This document shows, one piece after another, positions 1 to 8,591 of a stretch of DNA of 64,000 nucleotides. Each line of letters starts with the position of its first letter. Position 1 is the first letter of the stretch. The translations under genes and the position numbers were made by a program. The stretch lies in the NCBI GenBank assembly GCA_964490015.1, contig CAZBBA010000011.1, positions 8,053 through 72,052 on the forward strand, read 5' to 3'. The notes beneath the pieces were generated by a model. The model was given only the letters and a program-made list of their open reading frames with translations. It was not told the origin of the DNA and made no database searches. Source of the DNA: Perlabentimonas sp964490015 (lineage in GTDB: Bacteria; Bacteroidota; Bacteroidia; Bacteroidales; Tenuifilaceae).

Positions 1-1
1 G

Positions 2-718
2 AACTACTCGTATATCCCCAAGGGATACACAATTCCTGCCGATGCCGATTACTTCCACATTACCACCAATAATACTATCTACGGAACCGAAATTAAGGAG
101 GATATCGATTGCCCTGTAAATCTTGTGGCCGATATGAGCTCCGATGTTATGAGCCGCCCCGTTGATATCAAAAAGTATGCTTTAATATATGGTGGAGCTC
201 AGAAAAATGTTGGTCCTGCTGGTGTTACCTTTGTAATTGTTCGCAAGGATCTATTAGCCCAAATCCAACGAAAGCTCCCCACCATGGTAAACTACAATAC
301 CCATGTTGGAGCTGAGGCAAAGGATAATTCCATGTTCAACACTCCTCCAGTACTCCCAATTTTTGTTATGAACGAGACCCTAAAGTGGGTTAAGTCGCTG
401 GGAGGTGTTGCCGCTATGCACAAGATTAACAACCAGAAAGCCGATCTGCTTTACGGTGAAATCGATAGAAATAAGATGTTTGTAGGAACAGCTGCCAAAG
501 AGGATCGTTCAATTATGAACGTTTGCTTTGTAATGGCTGATCAGTACAAGGACAAGGAAGCTGACTTTATGGATTTTGCCAAGAAAGCCGGAATGGTTGG
601 AATAAAGGGACACCGCTCGGTGGGTGGTTTCCGCGCTTCTATCTACAATGCTTGCCCCGTTGAAAGCGTGCAGGCACTTGTTGACTGTATGAAAGAATTC
701 GAAAAGCTTAATGCTTAA
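2..718 (+). CDS. serC: Phosphoserine aminotransferase (SerC), C-terminal part, cut by window start
   Basis: This is the PLP enzyme that transaminates 3-phosphohydroxypyruvate to phosphoserine in serine biosynthesis. The reading frame is open from base 2, and the first in-frame ATG at 125 is internal: the upstream codons already read as a conserved SerC stretch (YIPKGYTIPADADYFHITTN). The Schiff-base lysine lies in GGAQKNVGPAG, with the Lys codon at 203-205. About two thirds of the usual ~360 residues are visible. It is followed by a strong terminator and then serA on the same strand, so the two serine genes are clustered. The identification is secure; the N-terminus lies outside the window. 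Confidence 0.95.
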   Translation, partial: NYSYIPKGYTIPADADYFHITTNNTIYGTEIKEDIDCPVNLVADMSSDVMSRPVDIKKYALIYGGAQKNVGPAGVTFVIVRKDLLAQIQRKLPTMVNYNTHVGAEAKDNSMFNTPPVLPIFVMNETLKWVKSLGGVAAMHKINNQKADLLYGEIDRNKMFVGTAAKEDRSIMNVCFVMADQYKDKEADFMDFAKKAGMVGIKGHRSVGGFRASIYNACPVESVQALVDCMKEFEKLNA

Positions 719-732
719 TAGTTAGATGTGTA

Positions 733-770
733 AAAGGGCTGAATGGTTCTACTATTCAGCCCTTTCTTTT
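733..770 (+). terminator. Intrinsic terminator after serC
   Basis: A 12-bp perfect stem (733-744 with 754-765) has a 9-nt loop and is followed by TTTC/TTTT. It separates serC from serA, so serA is either read through or has its own start in 771-818. Confidence 0.85.
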
Positions 771-818
771 CATATAAGCTAACAACTAATCCAATAATTT
801 ACTTAATAATTAACTATT

Positions 819-1742
819 ATGGCAAAAGTACTTGTAGCAACCGATAAACCCTTTGCAAAGGTTGCCGTTGAAGGCATCCGCAAGATTGTTGAGGGAGCAG
901 GCTTTGAATTAGCGCTGCTTGAGAAATACACCGATAAGGCCGATTTGCTGAAAGCCGTAGCCGATGTGGATGCTATTATCGTTCGTAGCGATATCATTTC
1001 GGCCGATGTGGTTGAGGCCGCTAAAAACCTTAAAATTGTTGTTCGTGCAGGAGCTGGATACGACAATCTCGACCTTGAGGCTTGCACTGCTAAAGGGGTT
1101 GTTGCCATGAATACACCTGGTCAAAACTCGAATGCTGTTGCAGAGTTAGCTATTGGAATGATGATTTTCATGGCTCGCGACCTATTTAATCCAACAACCG
1201 GTTCCGAGATTATGGGCAAACGTCTGGGGATACATGCTTATGGCAACGTGGGTAAGCTAGTAGCCTCGCACGCAAAAGGTTTTGGCATGGAGATCTACGC
1301 CTACGATCCATTTGTTAAGAAAGAGGATATGGAGAAGGATGGCGTTAAGGTGGTTAATTCCGTTGAGGAACTATACGCAGTAAGCGATTACCTTTCGTTG
1401 CATATTCCTGCAACCGATAAAACTAAAAAATCGATTGGTTACGACTTGTTAACCCAGATGCCCAAAGGGGCTTGCCTGGTCAACACCGCTCGTAAGGAGG
1501 TAATTGACGAGGAAGGTCTTGTTAAAGCATTCGAGGAGCGTACCGACCTTAAGTATGTTACCGATATTGCCGCTGGAAATCAGGATTTGCTGAAGGAAAA
1601 ATTCGGAAACAGAGTTTTTGCTACTCCTAAAAAGATGGGTGCACAAACCTCGGAGGCCAACATCAATGCTGGCCTGGCAGCCGCCAATCAGATCGTAAAA
1701 TTCCTTAAAACTGGCGATCGCACATTCCAAGTAAATAAGTAG
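819..1742 (+). CDS. serA: D-3-phosphoglycerate dehydrogenase, short Bacteroidales type
   Basis: It oxidises 3-phosphoglycerate to 3-phosphohydroxypyruvate, the first step of serine synthesis, with NAD. The protein has 307 residues: an N-terminal substrate domain, a Rossmann dinucleotide-binding domain (around residues 130-150, AYGNVGKLVA), then NTARKEVID carrying the catalytic Arg. It lacks the C-terminal ACT regulatory domain of long SerA proteins, so the usual serine feedback site is missing. The place where 2-hydroxyacid dehydrogenases carry the catalytic His (TPH-x-GA) reads TPKKMGAQT, with Lys271/272. I recall the same His-to-Lys feature in the Bacteroides/Entamoeba group, so this is lineage-typical rather than damage. 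Between serC and the DUF1015 gene. Confidence 0.93.
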   Translation: MAKVLVATDKPFAKVAVEGIRKIVEGAGFELALLEKYTDKADLLKAVADVDAIIVRSDIISADVVEAAKNLKIVVRAGAGYDNLDLEACTAKGVVAMNTPGQNSNAVAELAIGMMIFMARDLFNPTTGSEIMGKRLGIHAYGNVGKLVASHAKGFGMEIYAYDPFVKKEDMEKDGVKVVNSVEELYAVSDYLSLHIPATDKTKKSIGYDLLTQMPKGACLVNTARKEVIDEEGLVKAFEERTDLKYVTDIAAGNQDLLKEKFGNRVFATPKKMGAQTSEANINAGLAAANQIVKFLKTGDRTFQVNK

Positions 1743-1766
1743 TAATCTGTATCAAACATAAAGCAA

Positions 1767-3008
1767 ATGGTTAAAATTAAACCCTTTAAGGGCATTCGTC
1801 CACCCAAGGAGCTGGCAAAAGAGGTTGCCTCGCGTCCATACGATGTACTTAACTCACAGGAGGCTAAAGCTGAGGCTGGTGAGAAATCGCTCCTTCACAT
1901 TATTAAGCCAGAAATAGATTTCGATCCAATTATCGACGAGCACTCACAGGAGGCGTACGATAAGGCGGTTGAGAATTTCAAAAAATGGCAGCAGAATGGA
2001 TGGCTAGTTAAGGAAAAAAAGGAGATGTACTACGTGTATGCTCAAACCATGGAGGGACGAACCCAGTATGGTTTAGCCGTGGCCTGCCATTTTGAAGATT
2101 ACATGGAAGGTAAGATAAAGAAGCATGAGCTCACTCGCCCCGACAAGGAGGAGGATAGGATGATTCACGTTCGCATTCAAAATGCTAATGTTGAGCCAGT
2201 TTTCTTTGCTTACCCAGCCATTAAGGAGGTTGATGATATTGTTGCCAAGATTGTGAGCAGCAAGAACCCCGACTACGATTTTGTGGCCGAGGATGGGTTT
2301 GGCCATCATCTATGGACAATTGAAGATGACGCCGTTAACAATAGAATTACCGAAATTTTTGCCCAACAACCAGCGCTTTACGTAGCCGATGGACACCATC
2401 GAACAGCTGCTGCTGCAAGGGTGGGTCAGGAAAAGAAGTCTAGTAACCCTAACCACACGGGCAACGAGGAGTACAACTACTTCCTTGCTGTGATTTTCCC
2501 CGACAATCAGCTTAGTATCATCGACTACAATCGCGTGGTGAAAGATCTTAATGGATTAACTCCAGCGCAGCTTGTCGAGAAGCTGCAGAAGAACTTTGTG
2601 ATTGAGGAGAAAGGGCAGGAAATATACAAGCCCAAAGCCCTTCATAACTTTAGTATGTACCTCGAGGGAAAATGGTACTCGTTAACCGCTAAACCCGGTA
2701 GCTACAACGATAATGACCCCATTGGTATTCTGGATGTAACCGTTCTTTCAAATCTTGTTTTAAATGATATTCTGGATATTAAGGATTTGAGAACTTCCAA
2801 GCGAATCGACTTTGTGGGTGGAATTCGTGGATTGGGCGAACTTAAGAAACGGGTTGATAGCGGCGAAATGGCTGCTGCCTTTGCCCTTTACCCAGTATCG
2901 ATGAAACAACTTATAGATATTGCTGATACCGGAAATATTATGCCCCCAAAAACAACCTGGTTTGAGCCAAAGTTAAGAAGTGGACTTGTGATTCATAGTC
3001 TTGACTAA
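1767..3008 (+). CDS. DUF1015 family protein, linked to serine biosynthesis
   Basis: 413 residues, matching the DUF1015 family by its N-terminal block (KPFKGIRPPKELAKEVASRP) and the conserved VADGHHRTAAAARVG motif near residue 208. The biochemical function is not established to my knowledge. The gene starts 24 bp after serA on the same strand and ends before a strong terminator. This linkage to serC/serA is common in anaerobic bacteria and suggests a role near serine or phosphoglycerate metabolism. No signal peptide or membrane segment is visible, so it is likely cytoplasmic. The family call is strong; the role is inference from context only. Confidence 0.85.
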   Translation: MVKIKPFKGIRPPKELAKEVASRPYDVLNSQEAKAEAGEKSLLHIIKPEIDFDPIIDEHSQEAYDKAVENFKKWQQNGWLVKEKKEMYYVYAQTMEGRTQYGLAVACHFEDYMEGKIKKHELTRPDKEEDRMIHVRIQNANVEPVFFAYPAIKEVDDIVAKIVSSKNPDYDFVAEDGFGHHLWTIEDDAVNNRITEIFAQQPALYVADGHHRTAAAARVGQEKKSSNPNHTGNEEYNYFLAVIFPDNQLSIIDYNRVVKDLNGLTPAQLVEKLQKNFVIEEKGQEIYKPKALHNFSMYLEGKWYSLTAKPGSYNDNDPIGILDVTVLSNLVLNDILDIKDLRTSKRIDFVGGIRGLGELKKRVDSGEMAAAFALYPVSMKQLIDIADTGNIMPPKTTWFEPKLRSGLVIHSLD

Positions 3009-3031
3009 GCAATAAATGTATAAAAATGCTG

Positions 3032-3067
3032 AATCGGGTAGTCAAAACTACCCGATTTGCTTTTTTG
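3032..3067 (+). terminator. Terminator closing the ser operon
   Basis: An 11-bp perfect stem (3032-3042 with 3047-3057), CAAA loop, then TGC and six T. Strong intrinsic terminator. Confidence 0.9.
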
Positions 3068-3102
3068 TTACCAACAGTCTTTCTATTAACTTTTTGAAGT
3101 TT

Positions 3103-3110
3103 TACCTTTG
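3103..3110 (+). promoter_or_regulatory. Bacteroidota -7 box TACCTTTG for yggS
   Basis: A perfect TAnnTTTG box whose last base is 15 nt upstream of ATG 3126. It overlaps an in-frame TTG at 3108, which rules out that TTG as the start. No clear TTTG -33 element was seen at the expected spacing. Confidence 0.65.
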
Positions 3111-3125
3111 CAAAAAGCAATTACC

Positions 3126-3803
3126 ATGAGCATAGCGCAAAATCTTTTAGCAATAAAAAAGGAGCTGCCCCAAGGCGTTAAGCTGGTGGCAATTTCCAAA
3201 ACCCATCCTCCAGAGATAATAATGCAGGCTTATAATGCTGGGCAACGCATATTCGGGGAGAACAAGGTGCAGGAAATGGTTTCGAAATCCGAGGTACTTC
3301 CTAAGGATATTCAATGGCATTTGGTGGGACATCTCCAAACCAACAAGGTTAAGTATATTGTACCTTTTGTGCAGCTAATTCATTCCGTTGACAGTTATAA
3401 GCTTTTAAAGGAGATCGATAAGGGAGCTGCTAAGAATAATCGAGTAATCGATTGCTTGCTGCAAATTCATATTGCCGAGGAGGATACTAAGTTTGGCCTT
3501 TCGCACGATGAACTTAAAGAGTTATTAGCATCGGATTCACTAAAACAGCTTCAAAACGTAAGAATTGTTGGCCTAATGGGTATGGCCACGTTTACCGACA
3601 ATTTGAATCAAGTTCGAAGGGAGTTTAAAGGATTGGCCAATATCTTTAATAAAGTAAAGGGAGATTTTTTTTCTCAAAATACCCATTTCAACACCCTATC
3701 TATGGGTATGTCAAGCGATTATCAAATAGCAATTGACGAAGGTGCAACCATGATACGGGTAGGGAGTAATATTTTTGGCGTGCGTAACTATGGTGGGAAT
3801 TAA
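3126..3803 (+). CDS. YggS family PLP homeostasis protein
   Basis: A 225-residue, single-domain PLP-binding protein of the YggS/PROSC (PLPBP) family, which buffers pyridoxal phosphate and affects amino-acid metabolism. The PLP lysine is K25 in VAISKTHPP; GENKVQE, WHLVGHLQTNKVK and the C-terminal LSMGMSSDYQIAI and GSNIFGVR motifs are all present. I chose ATG 3126 rather than the upstream TTG because a perfect -7 promoter box covers that TTG. It is followed 47 bp later by the dihydroorotate-dehydrogenase-like gene. Confidence 0.93.
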   Translation: MSIAQNLLAIKKELPQGVKLVAISKTHPPEIIMQAYNAGQRIFGENKVQEMVSKSEVLPKDIQWHLVGHLQTNKVKYIVPFVQLIHSVDSYKLLKEIDKGAAKNNRVIDCLLQIHIAEEDTKFGLSHDELKELLASDSLKQLQNVRIVGLMGMATFTDNLNQVRREFKGLANIFNKVKGDFFSQNTHFNTLSMGMSSDYQIAIDEGATMIRVGSNIFGVRNYGGN

Positions 3804-3850
3804 AAAAATTGCTACTTTTCAAACGATTTTCCACCCCAAAACGAAAACCA

Positions 3851-4828
3851 ATGGCAAATTTAAAGTCATCTTATCTTGGGTTAAACCTAAAGAATCCAGT
3901 TATTGTTAGCAGCTCTGGGCTAACTTCCAATGTAGAGTCCATCAAAAAGTTAGAGGCCTATGGGGCAGCTGCTGTTGTCCTAAAGTCGCTTTTCGAGGAG
4001 CAAATTCTTCACGAAGCGGGATCGCTTTCGGTGCATAGCGATTACCCCGAGGCTGAGGATTACCTAAAGACCTATGTTACCAGTAATAACGTGGAGAAGT
4101 ACCTGGAGCTTATCTCCAGCGCCAAAAAGGCTGTTGAGATTCCAGTTATAGCCAGCATAAACTGCATTTCGGCATCCAAGTGGATCGATTTTGCTGCAAA
4201 GATTCAACAGGCAGGCGCCGATGCCCTTGAGGTTAACGTTTTTGTTCTACCAACCGATAGCAGGAAAAAGGCCGATGATTACGAGGAGGTTTACTTTACC
4301 CTAGCCGAGAAGCTCAGGAAATTGATAAATATTCCCATCGTATTTAAACTAGGCGATCATTTTACTAATCCATTGCGAATAATTGAGCAGCTTTGGTACA
4401 GAAACATACAGGGGGTTGTCCTATTTAATAGATTTTTCGCACCCGACCTCGATATTAAATCGCTTAAAGTAACCTCAGCAGAGGTTTTTAGTAATCCTGC
4501 CGATATTCGCGATACACTTCGATGGGTGGGTATGGCAAGTCATGCGGTTCCAAAAATCGATATTTCTGCATCAACCGGCGTTCATAGTGGCGAGGCAGTG
4601 GTTAAAATGATTCTTGCCGGTGCAAGTAGTGTTCAGGTTTGTTCGGCTCTGTACCGAAACGGTCATGCGAACCTTAAAACCTTTATAGATTTTCTGAACA
4701 GCTGGATGGACGAGAAGGGCTTTGCAACTATTGACGATTTTAAGGGGAAAATGAACTACGGCCAAATTGGAAACCCCGATGTGTACGAGCGTAGCCAGTT
4801 TATGAAGTACTACTCAAGCCACGATTAA
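3851..4828 (+). CDS. Dihydroorotate dehydrogenase-like TIM-barrel flavoprotein
   Basis: 325 residues related to the catalytic chain of dihydroorotate dehydrogenase/dihydropyrimidine dehydrogenase (LGLNLKNPVIVSSSGL at the N-terminus; the FMN-phosphate region near HSGEAVVKMILAGASSVQVC). In Bacteroidota this paralogue is usually annotated only as dihydroorotate-dehydrogenase-like, and its substrate is not settled. The start is ATG 3851; a longer frame from TTG 3809 adds residues unlike the family N-terminus. It ends close to a convergent gene with which it shares a terminator. It could oxidise or reduce a pyrimidine-like ring; I would not name it pyrD without a tree. Confidence 0.85.
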   Translation: MANLKSSYLGLNLKNPVIVSSSGLTSNVESIKKLEAYGAAAVVLKSLFEEQILHEAGSLSVHSDYPEAEDYLKTYVTSNNVEKYLELISSAKKAVEIPVIASINCISASKWIDFAAKIQQAGADALEVNVFVLPTDSRKKADDYEEVYFTLAEKLRKLINIPIVFKLGDHFTNPLRIIEQLWYRNIQGVVLFNRFFAPDLDIKSLKVTSAEVFSNPADIRDTLRWVGMASHAVPKIDISASTGVHSGEAVVKMILAGASSVQVCSALYRNGHANLKTFIDFLNSWMDEKGFATIDDFKGKMNYGQIGNPDVYERSQFMKYYSSHD

Positions 4829-4847
4829 TCAAAGGAATACTAAATGG

Positions 4848-4871
4848 AAGAGCGGCTATTCAGCCGCTCTT
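4848..4871. terminator. Bidirectional terminator overlapping the end of the convergent gene
   Basis: A 10-bp perfect stem (4848-4857 with 4862-4871) and a 4-nt loop. It serves the plus-strand gene ending at 4828. The minus-strand gene's stop codon (4856-4858) lies inside the stem, so the hairpin overlaps coding sequence. The T-tract is weak (TCTGGTTTTA). Confidence 0.65.
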
Positions 4872-5401
4872 CTGGTTTTATCTAGTACGCTTATCATTTC
4901 AAGAAGAAGTAGCTGTTTGTCGCGATCGGTTTTACTAATGCCCCCTTTTACCTGAGCGATATGGCTTGTAAGAGTATCGGTCGATAGCCCATCAATATTA
5001 TTCTCTATCACAGTAAAAGCCTCAAAGGCGCTCTTGTAATCGGAATCGATAAGAATCTGAAAGAAGGGTAGGAGATGATCAGAAAAATCGAGTCGGCTTT
5101 GCCAGCTAGCTGTCAACAGGGGTATAATGTTCTGTGATAATTTGTGCGCATCGACAAAGTTGGCTATCATTGGCACTGCAGCCTGTAACTTAATATCGGA
5201 AATAAACTCAACCAAGCCTTTTTTTAGAGATTCACTCCGGTTGCTAACAAGCATATTAAGTAACGAGTTAAGGTAAAACAGTTCGCCATGTTCCTTTAGA
5301 TCGATTAACATCGACATTACCTTCTCGTCGCTACTTTTCTCGAGGGTTTCGATCAGTAGTTGCTGCTTTTGCCTTTCTGTACTCGAATTGTCCATATACA
5401 T
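4856..5401 (-). CDS. Unknown helical cytoplasmic protein (possible HEAT-like)
   Basis: About 181 residues, mostly alpha-helical by composition, with repeated ~35-residue blocks of the kind seen in HEAT/ARM proteins. No signal peptide, membrane segment or catalytic motif is visible and I do not recognise the family. A perfect -7 box TACTTTTG at 5430-5423 covers the upstream TTG start, so the first usable start is ATG 5401 (or ATG 5395, two codons later). It is transcribed alone and convergent with the dehydrogenase-like gene. Gene reality is well supported by promoter, codon use and an unbroken frame; function is unknown. Confidence 0.7.
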   Translation of the reverse strand: MYMDNSSTERQKQQLLIETLEKSSDEKVMSMLIDLKEHGELFYLNSLLNMLVSNRSESLKKGLVEFISDIKLQAAVPMIANFVDAHKLSQNIIPLLTASWQSRLDFSDHLLPFFQILIDSDYKSAFEAFTVIENNIDGLSTDTLTSHIAQVKGGISKTDRDKQLLLLEMISVLDKTRRAAE

Positions 5402-5422
5402 GCTAAAGTGTTTTTTGAGCCG

Positions 5423-5430
5423 CAAAAGTA
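5423..5430 (-). promoter_or_regulatory. -7 box TACTTTTG upstream of the 5401 gene
   Basis: Perfect TAnnTTTG on the minus strand, 21 nt before ATG 5401. Confidence 0.65.
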
Positions 5431-5682
5431 AATTAAAATAAAGGAATCGCTCGATAGAATCAAAAAAAATATTTATAAATGATCAACTTACCCTGCACCT
5501 CTCACGTAAGCAAATAATAAAAGTGAACTCAATAGTTTTGTCGAAATACTACTGAAAGGCACAGTTTGAATTAATTGAAGTTGGTAAACTTAATAGTGAT
5601 TAAAACACTAACAATTTAAAAAAAAATATTACTTTTACTTATTGATTGACCACTATTAGCATAAATATCAAAACATGTGGGT

Positions 5683-6600
5683 ATGACTATTAGGTTGTTA
5701 AATAGAAAGTATATTGTGTACGCGGGCTTTTTTCTGGCTATTTTTGCGCTGGGGTGTGCCTCCGAATCTTCCAAAAAGGATAAGGTTAAGGTTGATGTTG
5801 AGGATATTTCGAGCACCGATATAACCAAGACGGGTGTTCAAACCGCACGGCAAATTTTTTATTCCCTGCCCTCGCCCCTCGAAACAGCAATGCTTCTGAA
5901 ACGTTCGGGAGCGCAGTACAACCCCGAAATATTGAATCCGGTTGAAAACATTTCGCGTTACACAACTTCCAAGAGCATGGCGCTGAATTTGGGAATTTAC
6001 AGCACCGATTTGAGCTATGCCAGCCTCTTCGATCAAACCCCTGCATCGATTAAGTATATGACCGCCTCGAAGAAATTAGCCGAGGGACTGGGAATTCTCA
6101 ATGCAATTGACAATTCCATTATTCAGCGGCTCGAGGAGAACGTGAACAACCGTGAGGCGATAATGGACATCATCTCCGAAACCTTCCTAAACACCAATTC
6201 TATCCTCGAGGAGAACGATAGGGTGGCCATTGGATCAATTATTCTGGTTGGCGGATGGATTGAAGGCCTTTACATTGCCACTTCGCTGGTTAATGATGTT
6301 GGAAAAACAGACAATGAGCTCATTGAGCGTATAATTGATCAGAAGTTTTCACTTGGCACAGTTATCAGCCTTTTGGAACAGCACAAGCATATGGCCGATG
6401 TCAAATCGGTGCTCGATGATATTATTCAGCTAGGCATTATTTACGATAAGATTCAAATCTCCGTATCAAGGGTAGAGGTGATTAACGATACTTCAACTTC
6501 ATCCACATTACGAAGTAAAAATGTGGTTTCGGTTAGCCCAACAGTTTTTAAGGAACTAAGGGATAAGGTAATTGAAATTCGGACTAAGTACATAATGTAA
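5683..6600 (+). CDS. Unknown lipoprotein
   Basis: 305 residues with a lipoprotein signal peptide: basic n-region, hydrophobic core and lipobox ALGC with Cys25. The mature part is helical, with a conserved-looking block SLPSPLETAMLLKRSGAQYN after residue ~55. I know this only as an uncharacterised Bacteroidota family. The start is ATG 5683; a GTG two codons earlier is possible. A -7-like box (TACTTTTA, near 5632) lies in the A/T-rich leader. The next gene, also exported, starts 15 bp downstream, so the two probably act together in the envelope. Confidence 0.78.
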   Translation: MTIRLLNRKYIVYAGFFLAIFALGCASESSKKDKVKVDVEDISSTDITKTGVQTARQIFYSLPSPLETAMLLKRSGAQYNPEILNPVENISRYTTSKSMALNLGIYSTDLSYASLFDQTPASIKYMTASKKLAEGLGILNAIDNSIIQRLEENVNNREAIMDIISETFLNTNSILEENDRVAIGSIILVGGWIEGLYIATSLVNDVGKTDNELIERIIDQKFSLGTVISLLEQHKHMADVKSVLDDIIQLGIIYDKIQISVSRVEVINDTSTSSTLRSKNVVSVSPTVFKELRDKVIEIRTKYIM

Positions 6601-6615
6601 TAATTTGCTCCAAAT

Positions 6616-7056
6616 ATGAGATATTTAGCTATAATTCTTTTAACCAGCGCATTAGCTTTTAGTTCGCTCTCCGGCTCAGCACAATGTAAAAACTTTGCCA
6701 AAAGGGTTTGCAGGTTGGAGTTATCACCATTTATTCACGATGGTAACTATAATGCAGCAATTCTGACCGAGGGTGAAGATGCTGAGCTATTCAAAACATT
6801 CTATGCTGGTCAGGAGTACCGAATTGCGGTTTGTGGATCGGAACCCCTTTCGAAAGTGGAATTTCAGGTGTTAGATGTTGATCGCACTTTACTTTATACC
6901 AATGCGAAAAACAATTATTCACCCAAATGGGATTTTAAGGTGGAGGCCACTCAGCAGCTTATTATTCTAGTTAAGGTTCACCCACACTCCGATAACCCCA
7001 CGGGAACCTTAGATAGTGGGTGTGTAGCCATAATGTTTGGGCTTAAAGCCGATTAA
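6616..7056 (+). CDS. Small exported protein of unknown function
   Basis: 146 residues beginning with a clear signal peptide (about 22 residues, cleavage near SGSAQC). The mature protein looks beta-rich, contains four cysteines (CKNFAKRVC, VCGSE, DSGC) that could form disulfides, and has no catalytic motif I recognise. It is 15 bp downstream of the 5683 lipoprotein gene and is closed by a strong terminator, so the two genes form an operon. Periplasmic or surface location is inferred from the signal peptide. Confidence 0.75.
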   Translation: MRYLAIILLTSALAFSSLSGSAQCKNFAKRVCRLELSPFIHDGNYNAAILTEGEDAELFKTFYAGQEYRIAVCGSEPLSKVEFQVLDVDRTLLYTNAKNNYSPKWDFKVEATQQLIILVKVHPHSDNPTGTLDSGCVAIMFGLKAD

Positions 7057-7064
7057 GTGTAATC

Positions 7065-7093
7065 AAAAACCGCGAAAGCGGTTTTTCTTTTTT
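7065..7093. terminator. Bidirectional terminator with GAAA tetraloop
   Basis: Stem 7065-7073 with 7078-7086, GAAA loop, T-rich on the plus side and A-rich on the other. It serves the 6616 gene and the convergent folC. Confidence 0.85.
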
Positions 7094-8382
7094 TAGCTAA
7101 GCGCATCGGCAACCACAAACGTGCTGCCTCCAACAAAGATCATGTCATTGGGCTGAGCCTTTGTGTATGCGTAGGCAAGGGCTTGTTTTACCTCCGAATG
7201 AGTTGTTCCCAAAAGGATGTGTTTTGCTGCTTTTGCGGAGAGTTCGTCCTGATGCAATGCTCGGGGAATTGATGCCCTGGTGAAATAGTAGGTTGCATCT
7301 TTTGGAAGCAAGCTTAACACACCATCAATATTTTTATCGCCCACCATTCCTATTACCATGTGCAGCTTGTTGTGAGGAGTATTTGCAATTTGATCGACAA
7401 GTTGAGTTATTCCGTCAACGTTGTGACCAGTATCGCAAATAACTAATGGCGATTGGTTAATGATTTGCCACCGGCCAAGCAGGCCTGTGCTAGTTGCCGC
7501 TTTTGCTAATCCGAGTGCAGCATGGCTACGATCGATTTGGAATCCTTTTTTTGTAAGCAAATCGATGGCTGTAATAACACCCAAAATATTTTTTGCCTGA
7601 TACTTACCTAGCAGATCCACCGATAAGGTGAAAGTTGAATTATCATGCTTGCGCTCAATTTCAAATTCCTGAACTCCATTACTTGTAAGGGCACTTTTTA
7701 CTGAATAATTCTCGCTTGCAAAGGTAATTGGAGCCCGTTCGAGGTTTGCTTTATTGATGAATACTTGTTGAATCTCCTCCTGCAATTCGCTAATTACTAC
7801 AGGTATATTGGGTTTGATGATTCCAGCCTTCTCTTGCGCAATTAGTTGTAGGGTATCACCCAGCAAATCGGTGTGGTCGAGGCCAATATTGGTGATAACC
7901 GACAACTCAGGAGTAATAATATTGGTGGAATCGAGCCGACCACCAAGACCAACCTCAATAACTGCTATATCAACTTGCTTCTCAGCAAAATATTTGAAAG
8001 CCAGGGCTACAGTCATCTCAAAAAACGAGGGTTGAATTTGCTCGAATATTGATTTATGTTGCTGCACAAAATCTACAACATCCTCTTTAGATATTGGTAT
8101 TCCATCAACTTTTATCCGCTCCCGAAAATCAATTAAATGGGGAGATGTGTATAGCCCAACCCGGTATCCAGCAGCCATAAGTACCGAGGCCAGCATGTGC
8201 GAAACACTTCCTTTGCCGTTGGTACCTGCAATGTGTATGGTTTTATATAGTCGATGTGGATGCCCAAAGTACTCATCAAGAGCAAGAGTATTGTTGAGGT
8301 TTGCTTTATATGCAGCTTTACCAACCCGCTGATACATGGGAAGCTGGGAGAAGAGGTAGTCGAGTATTTGCTGGTAATCCAT
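7093..8382 (-). CDS. folC: Bifunctional dihydrofolate/folylpolyglutamate synthase
   Basis: 429 residues of the Mur-ligase superfamily. It adds glutamate to dihydropteroate and folates with ATP. The P-loop GTNGKGSVSHML and the following YTSPHLIDFRERI are diagnostic; VIEVGLGGRLDSTN (Mg site), NIGLDHTDLLG and the C-terminal ligand-domain DTGHNVDGI are also seen. The start is ATG 8382: a TTG ten codons upstream lies inside a perfect -7 promoter box (8407-8400). Monocistronic, divergent from phoH and convergent with the small exported-protein gene. Confidence 0.96.
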   Translation of the reverse strand: MDYQQILDYLFSQLPMYQRVGKAAYKANLNNTLALDEYFGHPHRLYKTIHIAGTNGKGSVSHMLASVLMAAGYRVGLYTSPHLIDFRERIKVDGIPISKEDVVDFVQQHKSIFEQIQPSFFEMTVALAFKYFAEKQVDIAVIEVGLGGRLDSTNIITPELSVITNIGLDHTDLLGDTLQLIAQEKAGIIKPNIPVVISELQEEIQQVFINKANLERAPITFASENYSVKSALTSNGVQEFEIERKHDNSTFTLSVDLLGKYQAKNILGVITAIDLLTKKGFQIDRSHAALGLAKAATSTGLLGRWQIINQSPLVICDTGHNVDGITQLVDQIANTPHNKLHMVIGMVGDKNIDGVLSLLPKDATYYFTRASIPRALHQDELSAKAAKHILLGTTHSEVKQALAYAYTKAQPNDMIFVGGSTFVVADALS

Positions 8383-8399
8383 CAGATAAAAATTTATCG

Positions 8400-8407
8400 C
8401 AAAAGTA
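8400..8407 (-). promoter_or_regulatory. -7 box TACTTTTG of folC
   Basis: Perfect TAnnTTTG on the minus strand, 17 nt upstream of ATG 8382. Confidence 0.7.
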
Positions 8408-8591
8408 TCCAAAATTTCACATTCGTCCTTTTTTATGAAGCTGAATAAAACTATGTTTTGCGCAAATTGCCCAACGTTTGATTGAATTATTTTTGTGCAG
8501 GTTACAAATATTTAGCTAAGCAATATTCTTAAAAATTAAGGTTTTTTGTAGATTTAAGCTAATTTTTTAACAATTCAAAAACGCGAGGAGT

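Noticed and set aside
3851..4828. Naming the DHOD-like gene pyrD
   Set aside because: Bacteroidota genomes carry both a canonical pyrD and this paralogue; the visible blocks do not separate them reliably, so no symbol is given.
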